From assembly GCA_965140765.1 (NCBI GenBank), contig OZ223309.1, forward strand, positions 3,100,001-3,164,000: a stretch of DNA of 64,000 bases, in the 5' to 3' direction. The DNA is from Sunxiuqinia sp963678245 (GTDB lineage: Bacteria; Bacteroidota; Bacteroidia; Bacteroidales; Prolixibacteraceae). Under the pieces are notes generated by a model. That model did no database searches and was not told the origin of the DNA. It saw only the letters and a list, made by a program, of their open reading frames with translations. Below are positions 8,618 to 19,333 of the stretch, piece by piece (the stretch's first letter is position 1; the number at the start of each line of letters is the position of its first letter). The translations under genes and the position numbers were made by a program.

Positions 8618-9721
8618 ATGAGAACATATTTGCTTTTAGCCCTGTTTTTGATTTCCACATCTGTTTTTGCCAATCCTAAAGATGACAGAAAAGATGAGCA
8701 AATTGGAGTCGCTCCAAATGAAGGAATCGTTTATAGTTTGCCAAGAACAGGAATCAGAATTCATGTAAAGGCCAAACAGGAAAAATTCTTTCACGGGCCA
8801 TATTTCCAGTACGCCGAGGCTTTGTTGGGCATAAAAAACGCCCCCACTTCCGATTTCGAAAGCTGGGTAATTACCGATATTCAGATTGAAACATTTAGCG
8901 AACCCGATCCGGATCAAGTCTACAAAGCAATGGGAAATGCTGCATCGATGGTTAGCCTGACCGAGTCCGGAGTTTTGGCAGGAATTAATAAAGAACAGTC
9001 GACTATTAGTGAGCCCATTTCTGTTTCTACTTTTTTAGGAGATACTAAAACGCCTGATTTCCCATTTACTGATTTATCACTTAAGCCATTTTATGAACTT
9101 GGTGACTCAACAACCAACAACGCAATTGTAACCAAATCGATTGAAGAAAAAGCACAGGAGGCAGCACATACGATTACCAAGTTGCGCAAACGCCGTTTTA
9201 AATCGTTGGCCAACGCTTACGAAGTACAGTTGCCTGACGGGCAAGCTTACGAACTGATGGTGAACGAACTTGGCAATCTGGAAGATGACTATGTCGCACT
9301 TTTTATTGGCAAGTCGTACAAAAAAACATTTGAATACAGCTTTGACTTTATTCCAGGTGAGAATTCCGTCTCAGGTGAAGTTGCTTTCCGTTTTTCTGAA
9401 AATAAAGGGATATTACCCAAAAACGATCTGAGTGGAAAACCAGTCGTAGTGGATATGAAGAAATTGGATGATTTGGCATCAGCTCAAAATAAACTAAAAA
9501 CAGCAGGGTCACCAACAGGAGGAAGAAGCGGTGTTTATTATCGGATGCCGGGGAAAGCTGAAATTAAGGTGATGAACGGACTAAATCTAATGGCCGTTTC
9601 GCGGGCAACCGTGACTCAGTTCGGGACTGTTGCCAATTTACCGGTGAGCCTGATGGATGGAAGCTATAAAATATCCTTTCACCCGGGAACAGGAGCTATT
9701 AAAAGTATTTTGAAAGATTAG
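8618..9721 (+). CDS. DUF4831 family exported protein
   Basis: A secreted or periplasmic protein of the Bacteroidota family DUF4831; its function is not known. Starting at the ATG before RTYLLLALFLIS gives a clean signal peptide (about residues 1-19, ending VFA|NP). Family features follow: an early YSLPRTGIRIHVKAKQ segment, a FHGPYFQYAEALLG segment and a C-terminal YYRMPGKAEIKV region. The open frame extends 39 codons further upstream, but that extension would hide the signal peptide and overlap the promoter box. Mature protein about 348 residues. Confidence 0.85.
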   Translation: MRTYLLLALFLISTSVFANPKDDRKDEQIGVAPNEGIVYSLPRTGIRIHVKAKQEKFFHGPYFQYAEALLGIKNAPTSDFESWVITDIQIETFSEPDPDQVYKAMGNAASMVSLTESGVLAGINKEQSTISEPISVSTFLGDTKTPDFPFTDLSLKPFYELGDSTTNNAIVTKSIEEKAQEAAHTITKLRKRRFKSLANAYEVQLPDGQAYELMVNELGNLEDDYVALFIGKSYKKTFEYSFDFIPGENSVSGEVAFRFSENKGILPKNDLSGKPVVVDMKKLDDLASAQNKLKTAGSPTGGRSGVYYRMPGKAEIKVMNGLNLMAVSRATVTQFGTVANLPVSLMDGSYKISFHPGTGAIKSILKD

Positions 9722-9861
9722 TAATTTCATTAGAAAAATAAATAGTTGCCCTGTACTTGCTTTGGTATGGGGCTTTTTGCTTTACGGCTGATAAAACTCA
9801 GAACAAGCTTACACGATTAATTGTACTTTTATTAAATCAAAAGAACTCTAAAATATACAAC

Positions 9862-11328
9862 ATGAGTAATAAAATATTGACATTAGAACCCAATCTGTTA
9901 TGGGAAAATTTTTATCGGCTGACACGAGTTCCACGACCTTCAAATCATGAAGATAGAATTCAGGAGTTAGTGTATAGCTTTGGAAAAAAGCTAGATCTTG
10001 AAACAATAAAGGATGAAGCAGGTAATATTATTATTCGGAAACCAGCTACTCCGGGAATGGAAAACAAAAAGGGTGTTATTCTACAAAGTCACCTGGATAT
10101 GGTTCCGCAAAAGAATAGTGATAAAGAGCACGACTTTCAGAATGATCCGATTGAAGCTTATGTTGATGGTGACTGGGTAACAGCCAGCGGAACTACGCTT
10201 GGTGCAGATAATGGAATTGGTGCAGCCGCTGCAATGGCAGTGCTTGCTTCTGATGATTTAAAGCATGGTCCGGTTGAGGCCTTGTTTACAGCCACCGAAG
10301 AAACCGGCATGGACGGAGCTGAAGGATTAAAACCAGGGATATTGCAAGGTGAAATACTGCTAAATATGGACTCGGAAGACGAAGGCGAACTGTACGTTGG
10401 ATGCGCCGGAGGTGAAGACGCGAATATTCGCTTTTCGTATAACGAAGAAGCAGTCCCTGCAAATTCGGTCGCTTTAAAATTGAATATTACCGGATTAAAG
10501 GGCGGTCATTCGGGAATGGATATTATTTTACAACGAGGAAATGCCAACAAGGTATTTTTTAGGTTGCTAAATGAATTGCAGAAAAAATATGGAGCGTGTC
10601 TTGCTGAAATAGATGGCGGTAGTCTTCGAAATGCGATTCCGCGCGAAGCATTTGGTGTACTAACTGTTGAAAAACAGAAAGTTGATGAATTAAGAAAAAC
10701 AATCGAGCTTGAATTCCAGCTTATAAAAAACGAATTGGCAGCTACTGAACCGGATGTGAAATTGATTCTTGAGGAAACCGAAGTTCCACAAGCGGTTATT
10801 GACTCAACAACTCAGCTGAATTTGACAAAAGGAATTATGGCTTGCCCCAATGGTGTTATCCGAATGAGCGACAGCATGAGTGGACTCACAGAAACTTCGA
10901 GCAATTTGGCCAGTGTAAAATTGAATCCTGTGGACAAAACAATTTCAATTGCTTGTTTGATTCGCAGCTCGGTTGATTCGGCAAAGGTTGAGTTGGGCAA
11001 TCGGATTGAAGCCATTTTTAGCTTAGCAGGTGCTAAAGTTGAATTTTCCGGCGCCTATCCCGGATGGAAACCCAATATGGAATCGCCCATACTGAAAACC
11101 ATGCAAGCGGTTTATAACGAGAACTATGGAAAAATACCCCAAATAAAAGCCATTCATGCCGGATTGGAATGTGGAATACTTGGTGGCATCTATCCTCATT
11201 GGGATATGATCTCATTTGGCCCAACCATTCGCTTTCCACATTCGCCCGACGAAAAAGTAAACATTGCAACGGTTAAGAAATTTTGGGACTTTCTGGTTAA
11301 AACACTGGAGAGTATTCCTGAAAATTAA
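9862..11328 (+). CDS. pepD: Aminoacyl-histidine dipeptidase (PepD/carnosinase-like)
   Basis: Cytoplasmic M20-family metallopeptidase that cleaves Xaa-His and other dipeptides. Visible motifs are HLDMVPQK with a zinc-binding His and Asp, TTLGADNGIG with the bridging Asp, ATEETGMDGA with the catalytic Glu, and MDSEDEGE. The start before SNKILTLEPNLLWENFY gives 488 residues, the usual length. A longer frame upstream adds 35 residues not expected in the family. Single gene with a strong terminator. Confidence 0.95.
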   Translation: MSNKILTLEPNLLWENFYRLTRVPRPSNHEDRIQELVYSFGKKLDLETIKDEAGNIIIRKPATPGMENKKGVILQSHLDMVPQKNSDKEHDFQNDPIEAYVDGDWVTASGTTLGADNGIGAAAAMAVLASDDLKHGPVEALFTATEETGMDGAEGLKPGILQGEILLNMDSEDEGELYVGCAGGEDANIRFSYNEEAVPANSVALKLNITGLKGGHSGMDIILQRGNANKVFFRLLNELQKKYGACLAEIDGGSLRNAIPREAFGVLTVEKQKVDELRKTIELEFQLIKNELAATEPDVKLILEETEVPQAVIDSTTQLNLTKGIMACPNGVIRMSDSMSGLTETSSNLASVKLNPVDKTISIACLIRSSVDSAKVELGNRIEAIFSLAGAKVEFSGAYPGWKPNMESPILKTMQAVYNENYGKIPQIKAIHAGLECGILGGIYPHWDMISFGPTIRFPHSPDEKVNIATVKKFWDFLVKTLESIPEN

Positions 11329-11347
11329 GACGACATAGTGAATCTGA

Positions 11348-11384
11348 AAATAGGGTGTGGCTTGAAGTCACACCCTATTTTTAT
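11348..11384 (+). terminator. Intrinsic terminator after pepD
   Basis: AATAGGGTGTG pairs perfectly with CACACCCTATT around a nine-base loop, followed by TTT and an A/T-rich tail. Confidence 0.92.
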
Positions 11385-11428
11385 AATGCAGCGTAAATAC
11401 TAATATGTTGGGTTACTTTTAATTTGAA

Positions 11429-11581
11429 TTATCTCCGGTCTTGAAACTCCAGGTTGGGCCGTTTTGCAATGATTAGCTCCTCTGCACGCCTTTCTGCTAA
11501 AATTTTTTAAAAATCAATCTCGAGAAGTAATTCCTGCAACTTACTTGTGAGTTCTTCTTTAGTTTTATTCTTACTAGTCAT
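11429..11581 (-). pseudogene. Relic of a sensor histidine kinase N-terminus
   Basis: On the minus strand an ATG opens 24 codons (MTSKNKTKEELTSKLQELLL, then EIDF) before a stop. After a frame change the sequence reads AERRAEELIIAKRPNLEFQD. The repeat-like pattern AEELIIANKELAFQ is characteristic of the linker coiled coils in many Bacteroidota PAS/histidine kinases. Together these look like a decayed scrap of such a gene; nothing resembling the kinase core remains beside it. Confidence 0.5.
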
Positions 11582-12135
11582 TGCAAATTCGTTTTATAAA
11601 CGTTGAATCATTCCTAACTCCGGGTATAATATCAATATAAGCACATTCTATTAATCATACCTATCGGTTGATCTTAAAAGGTTGTAACACCTCATCAATA
11701 TTTATTACGCAAACATTTGAGCTAAGAAGTCGACATTCGCTTACTAAACTAGTTAATTTACAAAATATTTTATCTGAAAATAATGTTTTTTCAAAATAAG
11801 TGAAATGAGGATTTCATTTTACTCAATAGTTATATCCAAAGCTGATTATCAGTACAATTTAATATCTTTCTTTGTAAAGGTCAGATAGGCCATTTGCCTG
11901 CCTGCAAGTCAATAAACACCGAACTCAAAACACCTTGCCAGCTTCAAACATCTGGCATAAATGTGACTCTATTTTCACCCTTGAATATTATCGTATAGCC
12001 CTTTCAAAAAAAGATATTAAATTGTATTGAGTAATTCGCTAACAAATCCTGAAACAGAGTCAGTAAAAAGATGGGATATAGCGCTCATTCACGATATCTT
12101 GATCAATATCCAGATAATAGCAGGAACGTTCCAAA
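11582..12135. other. Non-coding gap, nothing recognised
   Basis: A/T-rich sequence between the kinase relic and tamB. I see no convincing reading frame, RNA or repeat. Confidence 0.4.
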
Positions 12136-15100
12136 CTACTCTGCATCAAACTTAAAAATCAGATCAAAACCACTATCCCTCGATGAGTTATTGAGTTGAA
12201 AGAACAGGAATTTAAAAAGCTCGTATTCCAGTTTCACTTCGTATTTGGCTATGTCTTTTTCGTCGGTTTCGCCAAAGCGCTGTTCGTAGCTGACAAACAA
12301 GTCATTAGTAATATATTTACCTACTGTTACCGTAGCATTATCGAAATTGCCGCCACCTTTTACTTCAATATAATCAACGTCAAGTTTGTCACCCAAAAAG
12401 CTGGTTAGCTGTGACGACAAAATAGAAGCTGCTGCCTTACCGGCGATGTCGCCGGCTCCACTCACATTCTCCTGCTGCTCCATGCTCAGTTCATTCATGC
12501 TCTTCCCAAACAAAATATACGATAACGCGTCTCCCTCGCTTACGTTGCTTCCATCCAAGGTGAAATTCACTGTCGGATCATCGGGTGTACCAGCTATCTT
12601 CACGGTTAACTTTTGTAACATCCGCTGAGCATTCCGAAAATTATAGTTGGCCGTAACATCCATCCGGGGAGTCAGTTCCTCCCCTCCCTGAAACGAAATT
12701 GTTCCGGTTTCAATCATAAAGGTTCGGCCAAACAAATCGTACTGCCCGCGCACCACCTCAACGCTTCCAAACAACTCGAAAAATTCTTTGTGCTTGATAA
12801 ATTCCAGATCACCTGAAATTTCAATATGCATATCCTCGTTTTTAATCCAGGTGTTTTTCGGAATGGTGATCTGCAATTCGCCGGTGAGCTTGTCAAAATA
12901 GTCAAAACCGGCGGCATTCCGGCCGGTAGAATCCAGCATCGAAATGGACAGTGTATCAATGGTGGTGTCTTCAAGCGTCTCCAGCTCACGCAACAAAATG
13001 GGCTTTGGCATCTCGGGAGCGCTCATACGCCCCATCATATTAAACAGAACTGGGAGGTAAATCTCCCCTTGCGGAATAGTCAGATGTCCACCAAACTGCA
13101 CACTGTCTTTCATACCGCCCAAGTTTGCATCGCCCGATACTTGCATATTCAGTTGTTTGTGACTAAGCGGATTAAACTGATCAAAATCAATCACGATTTT
13201 CGAGCCACTAACATTTCCCTTATAAAAGTCGGAGTTGAATTTTACTTCCCCGTTCCCGGTCATCCGGCCATCCTCCGTTATTATCAGAAGCGTATCCAGT
13301 TTCATTTGGTCACGCAAAAAATTCAGTTTCATTTGAATTTCACGATAATCAATTCCATACTCAGGCACACGCAGAGAGGCATTTTTCAGTCGGATGTTAC
13401 CTGATGGATCAGGAGATTCTACCGTCCCTTTTACATCTACAGCCCCTTGCAAATACCCGGAAATTCCATCGGGCATATCTATGGTTTGCGCCACAGCCAG
13501 CGGGAAACGATCGACCACCAGTCGGGCATCAATCGAGTCTTTGGGATCGAAATTCACAGTCAGGCTATCCATGATCAACTGAAAAGGAATGATACCGGAT
13601 AGCTCAATCATTCCGCTGTCTTGCGGCACGAGGCGGACAGTCATATCCATTTCTGAGCCCGAATAGTTTGCAGTGCCACCAAATTCGGTAAATGCATAAT
13701 CATTCATCATAGCTTGCTGCAAACCAAAGTCAGCTTTCAGCTGAGGATTATCCGAAGTACCCAACAGTTGCAAATTTAAATTGAACAGTCCTTCTGCTTT
13801 CAAATCCTGTCCGATCATTTTCAAAAATTGGTTCAAATTAACCCGTGCAACGTTCAACTTAAAATCTTCGCTTCCATGGCGGTTAATGATTCCCTGAGCC
13901 ACAATGTATTGAGCAGAATCGCTTGTATTGTCGGCCAACTTAAAATTGTCAATTCTATAGCTCATCGAGTCAATTTCAACAATTGCTGGTGCATCTTGCA
14001 ATTCAAAATGCAGATTCTTATAATCCATCGACCATCGGGAAAGACTCACTCGAAGAATATCACCCAATCCTATTCCGGCCTGCAGTTGGGTTTGCAAATC
14101 GGCGTTGGCGATTTGTCCGTCCACAAATACCGAATCAGGACGGGCATGCACATCAAAGGCCAGAGAATCCATATCCAGTCCTGCCCCCACAAATTCATAG
14201 GCGCTAAATCGGGCATCAACCATGGTATCTTGTGGTGTAACTAATCCTTCGGCCTTTACCAACAGCTGCTGAATGGTCATATCCTGCAAAGCTGTCTTGC
14301 CCAAGTCGATGGCCGACTCCAGATGTAACGAATCCGCCGTTCCCCAAAGGTGAGCCTGAAGCTCTCCACTTGTTTTAATATCATCAACTGGAATGAACGC
14401 CTTAAACTCATCAAGATGATCCAGAGAAGCTGTAAGATTGATATCGGAATTACCATGCAAACTGTAATTCCCATCGGCTTGCAAGTGCAAGCTCTTTGTA
14501 TTGAACAGCATAGAATCGATCAATATGTTTTCGTGCTGATACTGCACATGGGCTACCAGTGTATCTGCCTGAATACCCATCAGTGATGAGGGCGATAAAT
14601 ACAGCTGAGCCTTTGCCTGAAAGGTTTTGGGATCACCCCCCTGCCCTTCAGCCCGCGCTGTCAGGTTAATATCCGAACGAAGACTGTCTTCCCCGGTCAG
14701 TTCAGCCAAATTTAGATGGCTTGTATTCAGCTTGAGTTTATAGGCCGGATTGGTTTGCAAATTGCGGATGTACGGCTTCAACTCGAACGAGCCAAAAGCA
14801 CCTTGTCCCTGCACAATACCATCCAGAGAACCTGATTCCAGAGCTAAGTCCAAGCTCAATACCTTTACAAACTGATCTTGAATTTTGAAATCGTTAAAAT
14901 CTCCTTTCATTCGAACGTTGGCCGATTTCGGATCAGTTCCCTCACCATTGACCGTCAGCTGACCATTGATCTGATAATTCATTTCGGGATCACCCAGCCA
15001 ATGCCGTAAATCAATGTTTTCAAAATTTGCATCAAGTTGATATTGAAGCGGAGCCGACGAAGGTTCAAAAACGAAGCGTGCCAAATTGTCCGACGACAAG

Positions 15101-16008
15101 TTCAAGCGGATTCGCTGCCTACCATCTGTTAATTTAATCACTCCCAAAGCAGACTCACCATCCAGTGAACCATCAATTTCCAGAACCGGAGAAGCCGGCA
15201 ATTTAAATCCCGACAGAAAAAACTCAAACTCGCTTACCTTAAGCGAATCACTCAATAAATCAGCACTTCCCGAACGATCCGGCTGATCATCAAACTCGAC
15301 ATTCCCTTTCAATTGATTTTGTGCTGTTTTCAACTGAAAGTCGGTCAACTGCAGGGCATCTTGATTTCTCCGTAATTGAAAAGCCAGCTGCTGCAACGTA
15401 AAATCAGGCTGAAAAGTTTCAAGCGAAAAACTAGATAATTCCAGCACTTGCTTTTCTGTTGAATACGACAAGCTTAATTGGGTATTCAAATTCTTTATTT
15501 GCTGCGGAATAATGGTATCGAGCGCATTGATACGGATATTCCCGTTAGTCAGGTGAAACAGTGCGACATCAATCTTAAAATTACTTGAAGTTGTTGTAGT
15601 ATCCGGTTCCGAACCCGGTACCAGCTTTTCAAAATTCCAGGTGGAATCCACCTGTTGTTTCAGGTTAACAAATGGGTGCACAATACTTGCTGAGGTCACC
15701 TCCAACTTATTTTTCAGTAAAGGCCACAGCCTGTATTTCAACTGCAATTCGTCGATGCTTGCCAACGTATCCTGCTCCAGACGAAGGAGCACATCAGACA
15801 GTTTCAGACTCGTAAAAAAGTTGCCGCCCAACCGTCCGATCGACAGCTCCCCATTTAAGGCAGAAGCGGCTTGTTTCTCGGCAAAACGTGCTATACGGTT
15901 CTGCACAGGCTGTGTTTGAATCAGCAAGCCAGCCAATAACAAGATCAGCAATACAAATCCAATCAAACCACCCACGATACGCAAGCTATATTTCAATCCT
16001 TTTCTCAT
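12136..16008 (-). CDS. tamB: Translocation and assembly module protein TamB (DUF490/AsmA-like)
   Basis: Very long inner-membrane-anchored periplasmic protein that spans towards the outer membrane and works with TamA in outer-membrane protein or lipid delivery. One N-terminal membrane helix (about residues 10-28) is followed by more than a thousand residues of beta-rich repeats (many 'LxLxG...I' strands) and the TamB/DUF490 domain in the last 350 residues or so, ending near a barrel-like FDLIFKFDAE. Length 1290 fits the Bacteroidota versions. It starts six bases after the tamA stop, so the two form an operon in the order tamA-tamB. Confidence 0.93.
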   Translation of the reverse strand: MRKGLKYSLRIVGGLIGFVLLILLLAGLLIQTQPVQNRIARFAEKQAASALNGELSIGRLGGNFFTSLKLSDVLLRLEQDTLASIDELQLKYRLWPLLKNKLEVTSASIVHPFVNLKQQVDSTWNFEKLVPGSEPDTTTTSSNFKIDVALFHLTNGNIRINALDTIIPQQIKNLNTQLSLSYSTEKQVLELSSFSLETFQPDFTLQQLAFQLRRNQDALQLTDFQLKTAQNQLKGNVEFDDQPDRSGSADLLSDSLKVSEFEFFLSGFKLPASPVLEIDGSLDGESALGVIKLTDGRQRIRLNLSSDNLARFVFEPSSAPLQYQLDANFENIDLRHWLGDPEMNYQINGQLTVNGEGTDPKSANVRMKGDFNDFKIQDQFVKVLSLDLALESGSLDGIVQGQGAFGSFELKPYIRNLQTNPAYKLKLNTSHLNLAELTGEDSLRSDINLTARAEGQGGDPKTFQAKAQLYLSPSSLMGIQADTLVAHVQYQHENILIDSMLFNTKSLHLQADGNYSLHGNSDINLTASLDHLDEFKAFIPVDDIKTSGELQAHLWGTADSLHLESAIDLGKTALQDMTIQQLLVKAEGLVTPQDTMVDARFSAYEFVGAGLDMDSLAFDVHARPDSVFVDGQIANADLQTQLQAGIGLGDILRVSLSRWSMDYKNLHFELQDAPAIVEIDSMSYRIDNFKLADNTSDSAQYIVAQGIINRHGSEDFKLNVARVNLNQFLKMIGQDLKAEGLFNLNLQLLGTSDNPQLKADFGLQQAMMNDYAFTEFGGTANYSGSEMDMTVRLVPQDSGMIELSGIIPFQLIMDSLTVNFDPKDSIDARLVVDRFPLAVAQTIDMPDGISGYLQGAVDVKGTVESPDPSGNIRLKNASLRVPEYGIDYREIQMKLNFLRDQMKLDTLLIITEDGRMTGNGEVKFNSDFYKGNVSGSKIVIDFDQFNPLSHKQLNMQVSGDANLGGMKDSVQFGGHLTIPQGEIYLPVLFNMMGRMSAPEMPKPILLRELETLEDTTIDTLSISMLDSTGRNAAGFDYFDKLTGELQITIPKNTWIKNEDMHIEISGDLEFIKHKEFFELFGSVEVVRGQYDLFGRTFMIETGTISFQGGEELTPRMDVTANYNFRNAQRMLQKLTVKIAGTPDDPTVNFTLDGSNVSEGDALSYILFGKSMNELSMEQQENVSGAGDIAGKAAASILSSQLTSFLGDKLDVDYIEVKGGGNFDNATVTVGKYITNDLFVSYEQRFGETDEKDIAKYEVKLEYELFKFLFFQLNNSSRDSGFDLIFKFDAE

Positions 16009-16014
16009 GTTCGC

Positions 16015-17850
16015 TTAAAATGCTTGTCCTACACTAATAAAAAACTGAGGGCTTTTCTTTTCATTCCATACCGGCACCCCAAGATCCAGCCGGATTGGAC
16101 CAATGGGCGTATCAATTCGCAAACCACCACCAGCGGCATAAGCCAAATCATTTAGTTGGTAACGATACGAATCGCTCCAGATATTTCCCCCTTCAATAAA
16201 GGCCACACCACTCACCCTCCAAAACAGCGGATAACGTAACTCCAGATTGGCTTCCAAAATACTTTTACCCCCTAATGGCGTGCCGCTGTCGCGCTTGGGC
16301 CCAAGGTTCGATCGACTCCACCCACGAACAGAGTTGCTACCCCCGGAATAAAACCGATCCTCAACCGGAATAAAACCACTGGTGTCAGCCGAACTAATCC
16401 CTCCAGCCATAATGCGTGTTGCCAGCACCCAGTCGCCAATTTCCTGGTAGTGCCTGATATCTCCCCAGAGACGGGTATAATTAAAATTACTGCCAAACAA
16501 ATGTCCGTTTACTTTAAAACCTACTGATAAGTTAAACCCTTCTACGGGTGAAAACTTTGGGTTTGAATTATCGAAAACCGTTGACAGCAACACACCCGAC
16601 TTGTCATACGGAAATTTGGAGTCTTCAGCACCGGGAAGTTCGCTATCTCCCTGTTCAACCCGTTGTTCAACATCTTCCAGATAATAAGTCAGGGTGCTGT
16701 TTAGCCAGCTATTAAACCTATAATTTATGGGAACATTAATACCATAAGTGCGAGTTTCATATCCCGGTTCCGAGCTTCGGGTAATAAACGGATTGAGCGA
16801 TATTGAACTTTTCTTGCTTAAAAACTGGGGCTGAATCCATTTTAAACTCGCATGATAGGGCATTAAAGCCGAATGTTTTAAATACAAATTGATTCGACGA
16901 GCCCCCCCCAGAAAACCACGATAATTCAAATCTAAAAATGTACGAAACTTATCTTCGGTACCATATCCAACTCCAAAACGGGTGTCTAATCGAGGGGCTT
17001 CCTCTACATAAAGCTGAATAGGAATCGGGTCTTTAAGCGTTTTCTTATCTTTTTGCGGTAAAACAGAAACAATCCGAAAAAGCTGCAAACGGTACAAATT
17101 TTCCCGGGTTTCGCTGAGCATTGACTTGTTGTAAAGCTCGCCCTTGGAAAACATTTGTTGTTTACGAATGAAAGTCGTTGAGACATGCTTATTTCCTTCG
17201 ATTGACGTTTCACCGAATTGGCAAATTGGTCCCGGCTCTACCTCGTAAACAATTGGCGTTTTCAACTCATCTAAATTGATATTGAGATCGTAGTTCACTT
17301 CAACATAAGCATAGCCCAGGTTTCTGAATGCATTTTCAACGACCTGAACGTCTTCGATGAGTGCAGCATCGCGAAAACGAGTTCCTTTTGTTAATAGCAT
17401 ATCCCTGAATGCCTTATTTTGAAGGGAGTCCAAATTGATTCCGTTTAAGGCATCAGTGGGCTTTATTGCAACACTGTCAACGGTAATCGGTTCTCCTTCT
17501 GTAATCGCTATGCGCAGTTTAACGGTTTTCTTTTTTTCATTAATTTGAAGAGGGCTCATAGAAGCCTTGACATGCAAAAAACCTTCACTCTGATAAATTC
17601 GCTTCAATCGCTCAATATCCAGATCAACCAACCTCTGATTATATAAAAAGGGTACTTCATTGGTAATTAGCTTTTCGATGTAGGATACTTCTTTCAAGGC
17701 CATTCGTTCCAGCAGAAAATCTTCGTCCAGTGTTTTATTTCCATGGAAGGAAATATTTCGGACCTCAAAGTTTTCCTGAGCCGACAGATTAGAATTTTCA
17801 CAAAAGAAAAGCCACAAAAAAAATAACAGTCCCCAAAATGATTTTGTCAT
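16015..17850 (-). CDS. tamA: BamA/TamA-family outer-membrane protein
   Basis: Outer-membrane barrel of the Omp85 family. A signal peptide (about 1-24) is followed by POTRA-type modules with FEVRNISFHGNKTLDEDF near the start and FGETSIEGNKHVSTTFIRKQ near residue 210. A 16-strand barrel ends in the aromatic C-terminus VGQAF that BamA recognises. The conserved lid-loop region reads GGSNSVRGW. The gene precedes tamB by six bases, which identifies it as TamA rather than housekeeping BamA. Confidence 0.92.
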   Translation of the reverse strand: MTKSFWGLLFFLWLFFCENSNLSAQENFEVRNISFHGNKTLDEDFLLERMALKEVSYIEKLITNEVPFLYNQRLVDLDIERLKRIYQSEGFLHVKASMSPLQINEKKKTVKLRIAITEGEPITVDSVAIKPTDALNGINLDSLQNKAFRDMLLTKGTRFRDAALIEDVQVVENAFRNLGYAYVEVNYDLNINLDELKTPIVYEVEPGPICQFGETSIEGNKHVSTTFIRKQQMFSKGELYNKSMLSETRENLYRLQLFRIVSVLPQKDKKTLKDPIPIQLYVEEAPRLDTRFGVGYGTEDKFRTFLDLNYRGFLGGARRINLYLKHSALMPYHASLKWIQPQFLSKKSSISLNPFITRSSEPGYETRTYGINVPINYRFNSWLNSTLTYYLEDVEQRVEQGDSELPGAEDSKFPYDKSGVLLSTVFDNSNPKFSPVEGFNLSVGFKVNGHLFGSNFNYTRLWGDIRHYQEIGDWVLATRIMAGGISSADTSGFIPVEDRFYSGGSNSVRGWSRSNLGPKRDSGTPLGGKSILEANLELRYPLFWRVSGVAFIEGGNIWSDSYRYQLNDLAYAAGGGLRIDTPIGPIRLDLGVPVWNEKKSPQFFISVGQAF

Positions 17851-17869
17851 ATGATGTCGTTTCTTTTAC

Positions 17870-17877
17870 CAAATTTA
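17870..17877 (-). promoter_or_regulatory. -7 box (TAnnTTTG) of tamAB
   Basis: On the minus strand TAAATTTG lies about 20 bases before the tamA ATG. No good -33 box is visible. Confidence 0.45.
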
Positions 17878-18228
17878 ACTAAATATCCGACTTTAAATTA
17901 TGCACACTAAATCACCTGTTCATTAACAATACAGATAAGCCGAAGGTTGCGAATATTATACCAGTTAGCCAATCGACTAACAACCAACCATCCTCACTCA
18001 AATTTCGGGGACAATTTTCTACACATTTCCCCATTAAAGTGTCCATTCAAGCCAAAATGCATTACCACAGGAAGCTAAGAAGCTGAATTCTATAGTTGAA
18101 GATAATTGGCATAATTCTTTCTATAAAAAAACATCATACACACACAATGCGACATCCTCGTGGATTTTTAGTGAAAAATAAATCGTCTTTTCTGAAAAAA
18201 TAAATAAAGATCAAATAATTATAGCAAT
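17878..18228. other. Divergent intergenic region, nothing else recognised
   Basis: About 350 bases between divergent tamA and the AI-2E-type gene. It must carry the promoter of the rightward genes, but no clean TAnnTTTG box stands out near that start. Confidence 0.35.
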
Positions 18229-19332
18229 ATGAAAAAACTATCGCTTACCTCTTTATCATTAACCTTATTTATTATTTCCATTTTTATATTGGTCCTTATA
18301 TTAGCACAAAATATCCTGGTTCCTTTTGCGCTAAGCATTTTTTTCGCTTACTTATTTTATCCCTTGGTTGCACGAATCGAGAGATGGGGAGTGCAGCGCG
18401 GAATATCTATTTTACTGGTAATCCTTATAGCTATTTTACTGGTTGGTGGAGCTGGCTTATTGGTGTCGGCTAAACTGTCAAACATGACAATAAACTTCAC
18501 CGAATTAAAAGAGCAGTTCGACACCAAGGCCGAATCGCTGCAACATGTACTCGAAAATAAAATTGGGGTAAACCCAACCACCATGGATCATTACGTTAGC
18601 CGAGTCTCTGAAAGCATTTTCAAATCGTGGGAATCTGAAGTCGGAAGTTTCTTCTCGGCCACCACAACTACTATTTTTCAAATAGGATTGCTGCCTGTTT
18701 TTATCTTCTTTCTTCTTTTTTACCGAACTAAAACAGCCTACTTCATTTTCAAGTTGGTTCGTCGCGAAAATAAGCCAAAAACAGTGCATATCATGCGTGA
18801 AGTTTCTACAATAACTACTCAATACATGGGCGGCATGCTCATTGTGGTTGTTATATTGGCTGTTTTAAACTCAACTGGTTTGCTCATTATTGGTGTTCCA
18901 AACGCACTTGCTTTCGGTGTACTAGCCGCTATTTTAAACCTAATTCCATATATAGGAACATTTATCGGGGGACTGATTCCGGTGATTTACATTTTAATCA
19001 CTTCAGCTCATCCGTTTCAAACCGTTATACAAATTACTATACTTTTTAGTATTGTTCAGTTTTTAGAAAACAACCTTATTACGCCAAACATTGTTGGAAA
19101 TAATATAAAAATCAATCCGTTGGCAATTATTTTAAGCTTATTACTTGCCAATTTGGTTTGGGGAATCGCCGGAATGGTAATCGCAGTTCCATGTCTTGCT
19201 ATCCTGAAAATAATTATGCGTAATATCGACCAGCTCGAACCTTTTGCATACCTAATCAGCGATCGCGGCACATCAAAATACGAAGTATCACTCAAGCGAA
19301 TTTGGAAAAGAATAAAGAAAAAACACACTTGA
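18229..19332 (+). CDS. AI-2E transporter family (PerM/YdiK-like) membrane protein
   Basis: Multi-spanning inner-membrane permease of the AI-2E/TqsA family. These proteins include AI-2 exporters and sodium/proton antiporters, so the substrate is unknown. N-terminal paired helices, a soluble stretch (about 95-150) and a C-terminal helix bundle with the family motif LNLIPYIGTFIGGLIPV near residue 240 are visible. Length 367 is normal. The yihY-like gene begins one base after the stop, so the pair is co-transcribed. Confidence 0.88.
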   Translation: MKKLSLTSLSLTLFIISIFILVLILAQNILVPFALSIFFAYLFYPLVARIERWGVQRGISILLVILIAILLVGGAGLLVSAKLSNMTINFTELKEQFDTKAESLQHVLENKIGVNPTTMDHYVSRVSESIFKSWESEVGSFFSATTTTIFQIGLLPVFIFFLLFYRTKTAYFIFKLVRRENKPKTVHIMREVSTITTQYMGGMLIVVVILAVLNSTGLLIIGVPNALAFGVLAAILNLIPYIGTFIGGLIPVIYILITSAHPFQTVIQITILFSIVQFLENNLITPNIVGNNIKINPLAIILSLLLANLVWGIAGMVIAVPCLAILKIIMRNIDQLEPFAYLISDRGTSKYEVSLKRIWKRIKKKHT

Positions 19333-19333
19333 T

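Noticed and set aside
12826..14244. Several long open frames antisense to tamB
   Set aside because: They are shadows of tamB; low-complexity translations with no domain or start signal.
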